Assembly: GCA_903854475.1 (NCBI GenBank)
Contig: CAINWP010000035.1
Location: 1-40,057, forward strand
Source of the DNA: an uncultured Verrucomicrobiota bacterium
GTDB taxonomy: Bacteria > Verrucomicrobiota > Verrucomicrobiia > Limisphaerales > UBA9464
DNA: 40,057 nucleotides
Direction: 5' to 3'
Shown here: piece after piece, positions 17,264 through 26,221 of the stretch
Position numbering within the stretch: the stretch's first letter is position 1
Layout of the letters: every line of letters starts with the position of its first letter
The notes under the pieces: model-generated
The model's input: the letters and a program-made list of their open reading frames with translations, nothing else
Databases searched by the model: none
Told to the model about the DNA's origin: nothing
Translations under genes and position numbers: made by a program

Positions 17264-18157
17264 ATGAAATCTAAGCCCATGAAACCCATGAAAACCTCCC
17301 GCAGTGTTCGGTCGGTTCGACGAGCGGGTAGGACTTTATCTCGCGATTATCAGGGACGATCCTGGGTTTACATCCTCCTGTCGGGTCCGACTCGTGGGCT
17401 GTCTGTGGGGGTCAATCTCTCACCCAGCGGTGCGTGTGATTATCGATGCCGCTACTGTGACACACCGAAAACCTGCGCCCTTAATTTGAAGCCGGTTAAT
17501 GTGGACGAGTTGGGCTTAGAATTGAACTCAGCTCTGGAATCCATTGCCTCGGGTCAAATGTCGCGTCAACGGGCGTACAGTCGGTTTCCTTTGGAATGGT
17601 TGAGCCTTCGTCAAGTGATGCTCAGTGGTGAAGGTGAACCCACACTGTGTCCAAATTTTTTGGAGGTGGTGGAGACTCTCGTCCATGCCCGGGCACTCGG
17701 CCGGTATCCTTTCTTCAAACTGGTTCTGGAGACCAATGGATCGGGACTGGAACGTCCTGAGGTGCAGCAGGCTTTGGAGCTCTTCACAGCGCAGGATGAA
17801 GTCTGGGTCAAGTTGGATGCCGGGACGGACGAGCGGTTTCGTTTTATGAGTGGGGTGGACATTCCTTTCCATGGCGTGCTGGCCCGCATTCTTGAATTGG
17901 GTCGCCGCCGTCCTGTGGTGATTCACAGCCTTTTTGCGAGTGTGGACGGGGCGTCACCAACCCGCTCCGAAATCAAAGCCTATCTGAGCTGTCTTTCCCA
18001 ACTTCAGGAACAGGGGGCTGTACTCCAGCGGGTTCAAATCTACTCGGTGATGAATTCGATCCAGGGTTCCCAGTGCGCGCACCTTCCTCTGGCCATTCTT
18101 TCGGCAATCGCCGGCCAGGTGCGTTGCGAGTTGGGTGTAGAGACGGAGGTGTTTTAG
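17264..18157 (+). CDS. Radical SAM protein
   Basis: A 297-residue radical SAM enzyme. The [4Fe-4S]-binding motif C-x3-C-x2-C is in GACDYRCRYCDT, and LSGEGEPTL provides the SAM-contacting GE(P) motif. A LVLETNGSGL strand follows, typical of the TIM-barrel of MoaA/NrdG-like and activase-type members. No extra cysteine-rich SPASM tail is present. The reaction is unknown. The start is uncertain: the ATG at 17264 (MKSKPMKPMKTS) is followed by two further in-frame ATG codons at 17279 and 17288, while an open frame continues upstream to 17096. The start chosen matches nearly base for base the first 15 bases of the divergent CBM48 gene. It stands alone on the plus strand. Confidence 0.85.
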   Translation: MKSKPMKPMKTSRSVRSVRRAGRTLSRDYQGRSWVYILLSGPTRGLSVGVNLSPSGACDYRCRYCDTPKTCALNLKPVNVDELGLELNSALESIASGQMSRQRAYSRFPLEWLSLRQVMLSGEGEPTLCPNFLEVVETLVHARALGRYPFFKLVLETNGSGLERPEVQQALELFTAQDEVWVKLDAGTDERFRFMSGVDIPFHGVLARILELGRRRPVVIHSLFASVDGASPTRSEIKAYLSCLSQLQEQGAVLQRVQIYSVMNSIQGSQCAHLPLAILSAIAGQVRCELGVETEVF

Positions 18158-18353
18158 TTCAGTTCTGCCCCTTCGATAGGTGCCGAGACCATCGGCCTGC
18201 GTTTTTTAGGAATAAGTAAAAGACTTAGGTGCCCTGAAGAAGTCACCAGTACGTCAATGAGTTGAATCGCCCAATATCCAAGCCAGACCTGCCATGAATA
18301 CTTAACCGCGCCGCTCATTCTGGGTGGTGGCGAACGCACGAAAGGCAAAGATT

Positions 18354-19235
18354 ATGAATGGCGATGGTGAACTAATTGAGACGTTGGAAGGTTCCGCTCT
18401 TTACAAAGGCTATCAACGAGCCTTCACAGCAACGACCGGCCTGCCGCTAGCACTGCGACCCATGGTTACTTGGCAGTTACCCTTGCACGGTCAACCGGGG
18501 GAAAACCCATTTTGCGCCATCACGGCCGAGAAGAGTCGGACCTGTGCGGCCTGTCTCCAGATGCAGGGACGGTTGGCCGATGCGGCCACTCAATCTTCTT
18601 GCACGATGACGTGTGGCTACGGCCTGAGTGAGACGGCCGTGCCCATTCGGTTGGGCAATCAGACCATCGGATATCTTCAGACCGGTCAGGTGCTCCTCAA
18701 TAAACCAACACCCACTCGCTTCCGCCAGGCGGTCAAAGAAGCTCATCGAATGGGTGTCGACATAAATACTCCCCGGGTCCGGGATGCCTATTTTGCTACG
18801 CCAGTGATGTCCCGTCCTGCGATGGAATCCGTGGCTACCTTGCTCGGAATATTTGCCGATCATCTCGCCATCCAGAGCAACCAGATCACCGTCCAGCAGG
18901 CCAGTGCCGAGCCTCCGATCATCACGCGGGCCAAGCGCTACATCGAGGATCATCACCGGGATGATTTGTCGCTCGGTGAAGTGGCGTCATCGGTCCACAC
19001 GAGCTTGTTTTATTTCTGCAAGCTCTTCAAACGCCACACCGGTGTGTGCTTCACAGAATACGTGTCACGCCTGCGCACCGAAAAGGCTAAGAAACTCCTG
19101 TTGAATCCCAACTTAAGGGTGAGTGAGATCGCTTACGAGGTGGGTTTCCAATCATTGACTCATTTCAATCGAGTCTTCAAACGCATCCTCCACGAATCTC
19201 CCTCGGAGTATCGAATCCGACTGCAACCCGCTTAA
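18354..19235 (+). CDS. PocR-domain AraC-family regulator
   Basis: A 293-residue transcription factor. Residues about 15-160 are a PocR-type ligand-sensing domain with the conserved cysteine set NPFCAI, CAACLQM, SSCTMTCGYG, followed by AVPIRLGNQTIGYLQTGQV. Residues about 195-290 are an AraC DNA-binding domain with two helix-turn-helix motifs (LSLGEVASSVHTSLFYFCKLF and VSEIAYEVGFQSLTHFNRVF). PocR domains are known from the propanediol/cobalamin regulator and are thought to bind small organic molecules; in this protein the ligand is unknown. Start ATG at 18354 with AAAGGC upstream; a GTG at 18324 is possible. About 210 bases separate it from the histidine kinase, so it may not share its transcript. 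Confidence 0.9.
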   Translation: MNGDGELIETLEGSALYKGYQRAFTATTGLPLALRPMVTWQLPLHGQPGENPFCAITAEKSRTCAACLQMQGRLADAATQSSCTMTCGYGLSETAVPIRLGNQTIGYLQTGQVLLNKPTPTRFRQAVKEAHRMGVDINTPRVRDAYFATPVMSRPAMESVATLLGIFADHLAIQSNQITVQQASAEPPIITRAKRYIEDHHRDDLSLGEVASSVHTSLFYFCKLFKRHTGVCFTEYVSRLRTEKAKKLLLNPNLRVSEIAYEVGFQSLTHFNRVFKRILHESPSEYRIRLQPA

Positions 19236-19448
19236 AGGGAATCTATCGCGTGGCATTAGGCTTTGGGTTACCGTTTCGGCGTGTTGTCGAAGCGGCGGAA
19301 ATCTTCCTCCAAGGTTGGGGCCTCGGGGCAGCCTTCAGAGAGGCGTCCGAGAGTCGTGGGGATTCGTGCCAATTCTGCTCCACCGTTGGATTCCGGACTG
19401 CCGGTGATCGAGGGACAAACCCTGCAACCCGGGTTCGAAGATTCTGAG

Positions 19449-20453
19449 ATGACGTCCACCCGTCGTGAACTTCGGGATGTGAAGGCAGCCCTCGACGAGC
19501 ATTCGATCGTGGCTATCACTAATGCCGAGGGTTCCATCACCTACGCCAACGAGAAGTTCTGCCAGATTTCGGGGTATTCTAGGGGCGAATTGCTTGGGCA
19601 GAATCATCGCATTCTTAATTCTGGGCATCATCCCCGCAGTTTCTTTGTTGAACTCTGGAAGACCATTTCCCGCGGGCGGATTTGGCGAGGAGAGATTATG
19701 AACCGTTCGAAGTCCGGGACGCTCTATTGGGTGGAGACGACCATTGTGCCGTTCTTGGATGAATCGGGGCGGCCCGTTCAATATGTCTCTATTCGCACCG
19801 ATGTGTCGTGGCGCAAGCAGTTGGAACGAGAGATTCTTGAAGCCAGCGAGCGCGAACGGCAGCGCATCGGTCGCGACCTGCATGATGGACTGGGTCAACG
19901 TCTGACGGCACTCGAGCTGTGTGCGCAGGGTTTGGTGGAGACGGTGTCTGGCCTCTCGGCTCCGGCGGGTCAGTCGCTTCGAGCCCTCGCAAAGCACCTG
20001 CGAGAGGCGGTTGTCCAAACTCGACAACTCTCCCACGGGTTGTCACCGGTCTCTTTGGAGGTCGGAGGCCTCGTGCACGCATTGCTGAAATTGGCCGAGA
20101 GCACCGTGTCGTTGACTCAGGTCCAGTGCCAGTTGGTGAGTTCAGATATCGAATCGTTGCCGGACCCTTCTGCGGCAAGTCATTTGTACCGGATTGCCCA
20201 GGAAGCCGTGGCCAATGCTCTCAAGCATGCCCAGCCCCAGAGAATTGTGATTTCTCTCAATCAGAAACGAGATCGACTGGTCATGGAGATTTCCGATAAC
20301 GGCAAAGGTTTCATGCAGTCGACCGGTTCCAGCGTGGGGATGGGGCTGCGGGTAATGCGTTACCGGGCGAGCCTGTTTGGTGGTGAGCTCCAAGTGAAAA
20401 CATCCCCTGGCCGAGGAACCCGGATTATTTGCACGGCTCCACTCCCGCAATGA
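19449..20453 (+). CDS. PAS-domain sensor histidine kinase (NarX/DesK class)
   Basis: A 334-residue soluble sensor kinase. Residues about 10-125 form a PAS/PAC domain (IVAITNAEGSITYANEKFCQ, SGYSRGELLGQNHRI, GTLYWVETTIVPF). A HisKA_3 dimerisation region follows with ERERQRIGRDLHDGLGQRL, the phospho-accepting histidine being in RDLHDG. The HATPase domain has the N-box EAVANALKHA, the G1 box ISDNGKGF and the G2 region GMGLRVMRYRA. No transmembrane segment is seen, so it senses a cytoplasmic signal. Its stop overlaps the response-regulator ATG (ATGA), so the two are translated together. The ATG at 19449 is the best start; an open frame runs further upstream without similarity. Confidence 0.9.
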   Translation: MTSTRRELRDVKAALDEHSIVAITNAEGSITYANEKFCQISGYSRGELLGQNHRILNSGHHPRSFFVELWKTISRGRIWRGEIMNRSKSGTLYWVETTIVPFLDESGRPVQYVSIRTDVSWRKQLEREILEASERERQRIGRDLHDGLGQRLTALELCAQGLVETVSGLSAPAGQSLRALAKHLREAVVQTRQLSHGLSPVSLEVGGLVHALLKLAESTVSLTQVQCQLVSSDIESLPDPSAASHLYRIAQEAVANALKHAQPQRIVISLNQKRDRLVMEISDNGKGFMQSTGSSVGMGLRVMRYRASLFGGELQVKTSPGRGTRIICTAPLPQ

Positions 20454-21142
20454 AACGCCATTCCACCAAGGAGACTTCTGTAACACGGGTTCGACGCCGG
20501 GTGTTTTTGGTCGACGATCATCCGATGATGCGGGCGGGATTGGCTGGATTAATTCAATCTCAACCGGATCTCGAAGTGGTGGGAGAGGCCGCGGATGCTC
20601 CGACTGCTCTGGAGGCCATCCTCTCTTGCCAGCCTGACTTGGTTCTGAGCGATCTGACACTGCCCGGGCGCTCTGGCATCGATTTGATTAAAGACCTTCT
20701 GGCTCAGCGTCCCGGCCTGCCCATCCTGGTGCTCTCGATGCATGACGAAATGGTCTATGCCGAACGGGTGCTTCGGGCCGGTGCCCGCGGATATGTGATG
20801 AAAGAGGCGGGCGGGGAGCGGTTGATGGCCGCAATCCGCGAGGTGCTTACGGGGAGCGTCTCGGTCAGTCCGAAGATGGCCTCGGTGCTGCTAAATTCTT
20901 TGAGCGGCCCATGCCCGCGGGGCGGATCCTCTCCGATTGGAAAATTGAGCGATCGTGAATTCGAGGTGTTTCAACGAATTGGTCAGGGACGGACACCCCG
21001 CGAGATCGCAGCCGAAATGGGAATTAGCCTGAAAACGGTGGATGTTCACCGAGCGCATCTGAAGGCCAAGCTGGCTCTGGCACACATGAGTGATTTGGTG
21101 CGTTATGCCGTTCGATGGATCGGCGGTCAAAATGGGGGGTAG
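20450..21142 (+). CDS. NarL/LuxR-family response regulator
   Basis: A 230-residue partner of the preceding kinase. The receiver domain (about residues 17-135) has the acidic pair in FLVDDHP, the phospho-acceptor aspartate in DLVLSDLTLPGRSG, the conserved Ser in VLSMHDE and the lysine in GYVMKEAGG. The C-terminal GerE/LuxR helix-turn-helix (about 165-225) contains LSDREFEVFQRIGQGRTPREIAAEMGISLKTVDVHRAHLKAKL. The ATG overlaps the kinase stop in ATGA. A 7-residue in-frame extension upstream is unlikely. Target genes are unknown; the downstream TerC-type gene, about 200 bases away on the same strand, is a candidate. Confidence 0.92.
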   Translation: MKRHSTKETSVTRVRRRVFLVDDHPMMRAGLAGLIQSQPDLEVVGEAADAPTALEAILSCQPDLVLSDLTLPGRSGIDLIKDLLAQRPGLPILVLSMHDEMVYAERVLRAGARGYVMKEAGGERLMAAIREVLTGSVSVSPKMASVLLNSLSGPCPRGGSSPIGKLSDREFEVFQRIGQGRTPREIAAEMGISLKTVDVHRAHLKAKLALAHMSDLVRYAVRWIGGQNGG

Positions 21143-21277
21143 TTGCTACCACGGGCGCATCCTTTGTTTGCAGGTAACTTAGATTCCCAGTTTTTCGCGC
21201 CACGGGCTCTAGAATTTGGGGGCGACGTTCCTATGGTTACTCCAGCTTAGCTCGTGTTCGGCCGGTTGGGTCTCAGT

Positions 21278-21310
21278 CGAGTAGAAAGGAGAGGTGAGTT
21301 TCGCTACTCG
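21278..21310 (+). promoter_or_regulatory. Leader hairpin upstream of terC-type gene
   Basis: CGAGTAG (21278-21284) and CTACTCG (21304-21310) form a perfect 7-bp stem with a 19-base loop that contains GGAGAGGTGAG. It lies about 35 bases before the TerC start. It could be a leader regulatory hairpin, but no known riboswitch consensus is matched. Confidence 0.35.
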
Positions 21311-21343
21311 CCCCCGGACTGGGTTTGAGGCAAGGTCGTGGCG

Positions 21344-22072
21344 ATGAATTGGATGGAATGGATTCAGTCGCCGCAGGCGTGGATCGGTCTCGCTACGCTC
21401 TCGCTATTGGAGATCGTCCTGGGAATCGACAACCTAATCTTCATTTCGATCCTCTCTGGAAAACTGCCACCCGAGCAGCGGGACAAGGCGCGTAAAATGG
21501 GTTTGTCCTTGGCGCTGATCACCCGGATTCTGCTCCTGTGTTCCTTGAGTTGGGTGATGAGCCTCAGCAATCGGCTGTGGGATATTTCGATTATCGGGCT
21601 GCCGTTGCCGAATACCGGCAAGGATCTCGTTTTGGCCGTCGGTGGGCTATTCCTGATCTGGAAGAGCACCAAGGAAATCCACGAGAAGGTGGAAGGTCAT
21701 GCCGAATCCACCTCGCACCTGAAGGCTCCTAGCTTCGCCTCGGTGATTGTTCAGATCCTGTTGCTAGACATCGTCTTCTCCCTCGATTCCGTGATCACCG
21801 CCGTGGGCATGTCCAACCAGATTCCCGTCATGATCGCGGCCGTAATTTTGGCCATGCTGGTGATGTTGCTCTTCGTCAATCAGATCGGGGCCTTTGTCGA
21901 GAAGTACCCGACCATCAAGGTGCTGGCACTGGCCTTCCTGATCCTCATCGGCACCATGCTGTTGGCTGAGGGTTTCCAGCAGCACATCAGCAAGGGCTAC
22001 ATCTACTTTGCCATGTGTTTTTCCGTTGCGGTCGAAGTCATTAACATTCGCGTCCGCACCAAAGCTCCCTGA
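21344..22072 (+). CDS. TerC-family integral membrane protein
   Basis: A 242-residue inner-membrane protein with about seven hydrophobic helices. The TerC hallmark EIVLGIDNLIFISIL near the N-terminus and the second repeat LLDIVFSLDSVITAVGM carry the acidic residues (ID-N, LDS) thought to contact metal in the membrane. Related proteins (TerC, YkoY, Alx) are tied to tellurite resistance, manganese export, or metalation of exported proteins; which applies here is open. Start ATG at 21344 (MNWMEW), with a GTG two codons earlier. The stop is 4 bases from the start of the aminotransferase gene, so the two probably form an operon. Confidence 0.9.
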   Translation: MNWMEWIQSPQAWIGLATLSLLEIVLGIDNLIFISILSGKLPPEQRDKARKMGLSLALITRILLLCSLSWVMSLSNRLWDISIIGLPLPNTGKDLVLAVGGLFLIWKSTKEIHEKVEGHAESTSHLKAPSFASVIVQILLLDIVFSLDSVITAVGMSNQIPVMIAAVILAMLVMLLFVNQIGAFVEKYPTIKVLALAFLILIGTMLLAEGFQQHISKGYIYFAMCFSVAVEVINIRVRTKAP

Positions 22073-22076
22073 ACTG

Positions 22077-23234
22077 ATGCCCCTTACAATATCTGAGATC
22101 CTTAAAGACGAAGCCCTGCGACGACACGAATTCCCCGTGTCTGCGCGTCAGACGTTCCTTGCGCATGCCGGGGTGTGTCCGCTGCCGCGGCGTGTGGTTG
22201 ACGCGATCGGGGCCTATGCCCAAGCCGGCTCCATTGATGACCAGGAGGAGGCCCTTGAATCGGGATTGGTGGGTCAGGTTCGACGATTGGCGGCGAGTTT
22301 GATTGGAGCCGACCACGACGAGGTTTCGTTGGTGGGACCCACCTCACTGGCCTTGAGCCAGGTGGCGGCCGGGCTTCAGATGAAACGAGGTCAGAATGTT
22401 CTCATCTATCACGACTGCTATCCCTCCAACGTTTATCCTTGGATGGCGTTGGCAGACCGGGGTGTCGAGGTACGTCTGATGAATATCCGCGAACTCGGCA
22501 AGGTTCGGGTGGTGGATGTTCAGGGACAGATTGATGAAGATACTCGGTTGGTTGCCATCGCCAGTGCGCACTATCTGACGGGATGGCGGATCAACATCGA
22601 CGCCATCGGCCGAATGCTCCGATCCAAGGGCGTGCTCTTCTGCCTGGATGCGATCCAGACTCTGGGTGCTTTTCCCACTTCCGTGTCCAACGTCGATATT
22701 CTGGCGGCGGACGCTCACAAGTGGTTATTGGGACCGTGCGCAGCGGGACTCCTGTACATCCGCAAGGAGGCTCGCCCTCAAATCCGTCCGGTGGTTCACG
22801 GCTGGCACAATTTGCAGTGCCCGGATTTCCTCACGCAGGACGACTTGGTTTTTCACGAAGGAGCCCGTCGTTACGAGGCTGGTTCGCACAATTTTCTGGG
22901 GCTCCACGGTTTGAAGGCCGCCCTGGAACTGGTTCAGGAGGTGGGCGTCGAGGCCATCGCGACTGAATTGGCCCGGAAGCGTCTGTGGTTGGTGCCGGAG
23001 TTGGTTGCCAAAGGGTACACGGTGCTCCATGGCGACGCCCATGCGGACAATGCCGGTGGCATTACCAGTTTCCATCGAGAAGGCACCGATATGCGAGCGG
23101 TGTACCAGAAACTGAAGGCCGAAGGGGTTACCGCTTCCCACCGGGTCTTGCCCGGCGGTCAGGCCGTTGTCCGTCTGTCGCCGCATTTCTACAATACCGA
23201 CGACGAACTTCGCCGTTGCCTCGAGCTGGTGTAG
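22077..23234 (+). CDS. Class V aminotransferase family PLP enzyme
   Basis: A 385-residue PLP enzyme of the aminotransferase class V / cysteine desulfurase / isopenicillin-N-epimerase group. The PLP lysine is in ADAHKWLLGP, preceded by the aspartate of FCLDAIQTLGAFP; FLAHAGVCPLPRRV lies near the N-terminus and EAGSHNFLGLHGLKAAL further on. The catalytic cysteine loop of NifS/IscS is not obvious, so a desulfurase role is doubtful. The ATG at 22077 begins 4 bases after the TerC stop; the open frame upstream overlaps TerC and is rejected. The substrate is unknown. Coupling to a TerC gene is unusual, and I cannot explain it. Confidence 0.87.
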   Translation: MPLTISEILKDEALRRHEFPVSARQTFLAHAGVCPLPRRVVDAIGAYAQAGSIDDQEEALESGLVGQVRRLAASLIGADHDEVSLVGPTSLALSQVAAGLQMKRGQNVLIYHDCYPSNVYPWMALADRGVEVRLMNIRELGKVRVVDVQGQIDEDTRLVAIASAHYLTGWRINIDAIGRMLRSKGVLFCLDAIQTLGAFPTSVSNVDILAADAHKWLLGPCAAGLLYIRKEARPQIRPVVHGWHNLQCPDFLTQDDLVFHEGARRYEAGSHNFLGLHGLKAALELVQEVGVEAIATELARKRLWLVPELVAKGYTVLHGDAHADNAGGITSFHREGTDMRAVYQKLKAEGVTASHRVLPGGQAVVRLSPHFYNTDDELRRCLELV

Positions 23235-23271
23235 GCCGATGGGGCGTGTTGCCCCGGGCAGCACCCTAGCC

Positions 23272-24132
23272 TCAAACCACGGCGACCGAATTCTCCAATC
23301 GTCCGATGCCGTCGATCTCGATGATTACCCGGTCGTCTGCGGCCAGGGTGAATTCGTTGGGCGGGACGATGCCGGTTCCCGTTAGCAGCATGCTGCCGTA
23401 GGGGAAACTTTCACAGCGGTGCAGCCAGCGGGCCAATTCATCGAACGAGCGCTTGATTTGGGAAACCTGGGTCGCCCCCTGGAACACCAGGGTATCGGCC
23501 CGATGGATCTCCATCCGGATGCCCCAGGAACGCGCCTCGGCCTCGTCGACTCCGAGGCGGATCCACGGGCCAATTGCGCACGACGCGCGATAGGTCTTGG
23601 CCTGGGGCAGGTAGAGCAGGTTTTCGCCTTCGATGTCTCGTGAACTCATGTCGTTGCCGATGGTGAAGCCCACTCGGTCACCGTACCGGTTGAAGACCAG
23701 TACTAACTCCGGCTCTGGCACGCTCCAGCGGGCGTCGCTGCGGATGCCGACCGGGCCCCCCGGTCCCACCACCTTGGAGCCGAGCGCCTTGAAGAAGATC
23801 TCCGGCCGAGCGGCATTGTAGACCCGATCATAGGCCGTCGCGCTGAAATCCGATTCCTCCATGCGGGCAGTCTTGCTGCGAAGATAGGTCACGCCGGCCG
23901 CCCAGATCTCCTGATTGTTGACTGGCGCGGCGAGAATGGCATCCGAGACCGGGAGCCGAATGAAGCTCCGTGACGCCTCACGCCTCAGGTTCTCGTAAGG
24001 TTCTAAACCCTCGAGAGCATAGCTGAGGTTATGGATGCCGACGCTGGTCAGGTCGATGAGCTCGAGGTCGTCGACGGTGAGTCCGACGCGGACGATGGAG
24101 TTGGCCTTCGTGTAGTAATAACCGACCTTCAT
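23272..24132 (-). CDS. Fumarylacetoacetate hydrolase family protein
   Basis: A 286-residue protein of the FAH superfamily, whose members hydrolyse or dehydrate beta-diketo or 2-keto-3-deoxy acids with a divalent metal. The metal-binding acidic set is visible in SVPEPELVLVFN and in GNDMSSRDIEGENLLYLPQAK, with ALGSKVVGPGGPV before it and LLTGTGIVPP near the end. The pattern is close to AraD1-type 2-keto-3-deoxy-L-arabonate dehydratases, so sugar-acid breakdown is a fair guess. The ATG at 24132 is used, because the 12 residues upstream lack similarity. It ends head-to-head with the aminotransferase gene; a GGGGC/GCCCC hairpin (23241-23255) lies between the two stops. It follows cysA by 88 bases and may be a separate unit. 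Confidence 0.87.
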   Translation of the reverse strand: MKVGYYYTKANSIVRVGLTVDDLELIDLTSVGIHNLSYALEGLEPYENLRREASRSFIRLPVSDAILAAPVNNQEIWAAGVTYLRSKTARMEESDFSATAYDRVYNAARPEIFFKALGSKVVGPGGPVGIRSDARWSVPEPELVLVFNRYGDRVGFTIGNDMSSRDIEGENLLYLPQAKTYRASCAIGPWIRLGVDEAEARSWGIRMEIHRADTLVFQGATQVSQIKRSFDELARWLHRCESFPYGSMLLTGTGIVPPNEFTLAADDRVIIEIDGIGRLENSVAVV

Positions 24133-24141
24133 AGCGCGGAG

Positions 24142-24189
24142 CCAACACGGTTTCACAGCGAGACTCAATCATCGACCTTGTCGTGTTGG
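24142..24189. repeat. 8-bp inverted repeat between cysA and the FAH gene
   Basis: CCAACACG (24142-24149) and CGTGTTGG (24182-24189) are perfect complements around a 32-base loop, in the gap between cysA and the FAH-family gene. It may be a weak transcript-end structure or chance. Confidence 0.25.
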
Positions 24190-24220
24190 GCAGGCCTGAG
24201 AATCGGAAGCTATCCCCGCA

Positions 24221-25321
24221 TTAGATCCCCTCGGCGAAATTGGCGGCCGAATGCACGGTGGCGACCTCGGGAGACAGGCTGTTGGCACCGGTGGAGAGCA
24301 CCCGGTATTCGCGAATCTGGAAGCTCACCGAGGATCCTTGCTCCAGCCCCTGCCGCAGGAATTCGTCTTTCACGATGCGTGTGCGCAGGATCAATCCGGA
24401 AGGGGTCTCCAGTTCGAGCCGCAGTTGGACCCCCAGGAAGTAGACATGACGAATCACGGCCAAATACGGGTGCTCCTGAAGATTTCGGGAAATCTGGACG
24501 GCATACGGCCGGAAGCCGATTCGCAGGGTCTGTCCCTCGGGCAGGCCATGCGCGGGGAAACTCAATTCATGAAGTCGAGCCGCCCCATTGAGGATGGTCA
24601 GTTCGAGCACGTTCAGCACTCCGATGAAGCGGGCCACGAATTCATTCTTCGGTTGTTCATACACTTCGCGCGGGGTTCCGATTTGCTCGAGCCGACCCCG
24701 ACTGAAAATCACGATCCGGTTGCTGACCTCCATGGCCTCTTCTTGATCGTGAGTCACGAAGATCGTGGTGACGTGGAGCTCCCGGTGGAGGCGGACCAGC
24801 CATTCGCGCAGCTCTTGGCGGATCTTGGCATCCACGGCTCCGAAGGGTTCGTCGAGCAGGAGTACCGAAGGCCGTGGGGCGAGAGCTCGGGCGATGGCCA
24901 CCCGCTGGCGCTGGCCACCAGACAATTGGTGCGGCAGACGGCGTCCGAGACCGTCGAGCCCGAAGAGCTTGAGCAGTTCGTCCACGCGGGTCTGGATTTC
25001 AGCCGGCGGGGTCTTCCGGATCTTGAGACCGAAGGCGATGTTGTCGAACACGCTCATCGTCTTGAAGAGCGCGTAGCTCTGGAATACGAAGCCGATGTTG
25101 CGCTTCTGGACGGGCACATCGTTGACGCGTTCACCGCGGACGAGCAGATCTCCAGAGGTGGGCACCTCCAACCCGGCGATCATCCGCAGCACGGTGGTCT
25201 TGCCGCCACCGCTCGGTCCGAGCAGTGCCACGAGTTCTCCATCGGCGACCGTCAATGACACGTCTTCGACCGCGCTCACGCTGCCGAAACGCTTGGAAAC
25301 TTGGCGCAGTTCAATGCTCAT
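24221..25321 (-). CDS. cysA: Sulfate/thiosulfate-type ABC transporter ATPase
   Basis: A 366-residue ATP-binding subunit that drives the CysT/CysW permease. The Walker A is GPSGGGKTT (about 36-44), the Q-loop FVFQSYALF, the signature LSGGQRQR, the Walker [14 protein letters not shown], and the switch histidine is in [10 protein letters not shown]-terminal TOBE-like regulatory region follows residue 240. Homology to CysA is strongest in the [14 protein letters not shown] and [13 protein letters not shown] stretches. Its ATG overlaps the cysW stop by 11 bases (ATGAGCATTGA). Substrate (sulfate, thiosulfate or perhaps molybdate/tungstate) is inferred from the CysT and CysW partners; no binding protein is encoded here. 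Confidence 0.92.
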   Translation of the reverse strand: MSIELRQVSKRFGSVSAVEDVSLTVADGELVALLGPSGGGKTTVLRMIAGLEVPTSGDLLVRGERVNDVPVQKRNIGFVFQSYALFKTMSVFDNIAFGLKIRKTPPAEIQTRVDELLKLFGLDGLGRRLPHQLSGGQRQRVAIARALAPRPSVLLLDEPFGAVDAKIRQELREWLVRLHRELHVTTIFVTHDQEEAMEVSNRIVIFSRGRLEQIGTPREVYEQPKNEFVARFIGVLNVLELTILNGAARLHELSFPAHGLPEGQTLRIGFRPYAVQISRNLQEHPYLAVIRHVYFLGVQLRLELETPSGLILRTRIVKDEFLRQGLEQGSSVSFQIREYRVLSTGANSLSPEVATVHSAANFAEGI

Positions 25322-26219
25322 GGCTGGAAGGGGAATCGGATTGGCCCAAGGCTTGTTCGGTCGCTTGGCGGCGTTCGAGCCAGGTTTTCAGACCGAGGGT
25401 GATCAGGGCCAGGATGGCCAGGAGGCTGGCGGCGCTGAAGGCTGCGACCGACTGGTATTCCTGGTGCAGTTTTTCAATGCGCAAGGGCAGGGTTTCGGTG
25501 ACTCCCGAAATGTGCCCGCTCACCACGGAGACGGCCCCGAATTCTCCCATGGCGCGCGCATTGCAAAGAATGACCCCGTACAGGAGGCCCCATTTCACCG
25601 AGGGCAGGGTGACATGCCGGAAGGTTTGCCATCCGGTGGCGCCCAGGGTGAGGGCCGCTTGCTCGGCATCGCTGCCCTGGGCCTCCATCAAAGGGATGAG
25701 TTCTCGAGCAACGAAGGGAAAGGTTACAAACAGCGTCGCTAGAACGATGCCTGGGACAGCGAAGATGATCTGTATGTCTTTAGAATCGAGCCAAGGCCCG
25801 AGATATCCCTGAGCCCCGAACATCACCACATAAATGAGCCCGGAAACCACGGGAGACACCGAGAACGGAAGGTCAATCAAAGTGATGAGCAGCGCTTTGC
25901 CCCGGAATTGGAACTTGGCCACTGCCCAGGCGGCAATCACACCGAAGACGAGGTTGAGCGGGACGCAAATGGCAGACACCAGCAGGGTGAGCTGCACCGC
26001 CGACCGCGTGTCGGGCTGTTGAAGGGACTGGATATATGCAGACCACCCCTTAGCAAAGGCCTGCGCAAAGACATTGGCCAAGGGCAGCAGGAGGAACACT
26101 CCGACGAATCCGACGGCGATCCCGATGAGAATCCTGCGGATGAACTCCGGTTCTTCAATCCCTCGGCGGGATTTGCTGTTCATGGCCACCCGGGGACCTT
26201 TGGAAATGCCTTGTGCCAT
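25311..26219 (-). CDS. cysW: Sulfate-type ABC transporter permease CysW
   Basis: A 302-residue inner-membrane permease with six predicted helices. The cytoplasmic EAA loop is [23 protein letters not shown], and [17 protein letters not shown] is a strong CysW signature. [15 protein letters not shown] marks the pore-forming segment. It forms a heterodimeric channel with CysT. The ATG at 26219 lies 2 bases after the cysT stop; an in-frame ATG at 26183 (MNSKSRRG) is an alternative. An open frame extends upstream to 26507 but overlaps cysT and is ignored. Tight spacing shows the three transporter genes are one operon. Confidence 0.92.
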   Translation of the reverse strand: MAQGISKGPRVAMNSKSRRGIEEPEFIRRILIGIAVGFVGVFLLLPLANVFAQAFAKGWSAYIQSLQQPDTRSAVQLTLLVSAICVPLNLVFGVIAAWAVAKFQFRGKALLITLIDLPFSVSPVVSGLIYVVMFGAQGYLGPWLDSKDIQIIFAVPGIVLATLFVTFPFVARELIPLMEAQGSDAEQAALTLGATGWQTFRHVTLPSVKWGLLYGVILCNARAMGEFGAVSVVSGHISGVTETLPLRIEKLHQEYQSVAAFSAASLLAILALITLGLKTWLERRQATEQALGQSDSPSSHEH

Positions 26220-26221
26220 GG

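Noticed and set aside
21143-21343. Manganese (yybP-ykoY) riboswitch upstream of the terC-type gene
   Set aside because: Expected for this gene family, but the conserved GGGGAGUAG and GAGACC segments are not found in the proper order.
23241-23255. GGGGC/GCCCC hairpin as a bidirectional terminator
   Set aside because: The stem is only 5 bp and no T-run follows on either strand; noted in the FAH entry only.
24251-25258. 335-codon plus-strand ORF opposite cysA
   Set aside because: Complete overlap with an intact ABC ATPase; the translated product is His/Asp-rich without family features.
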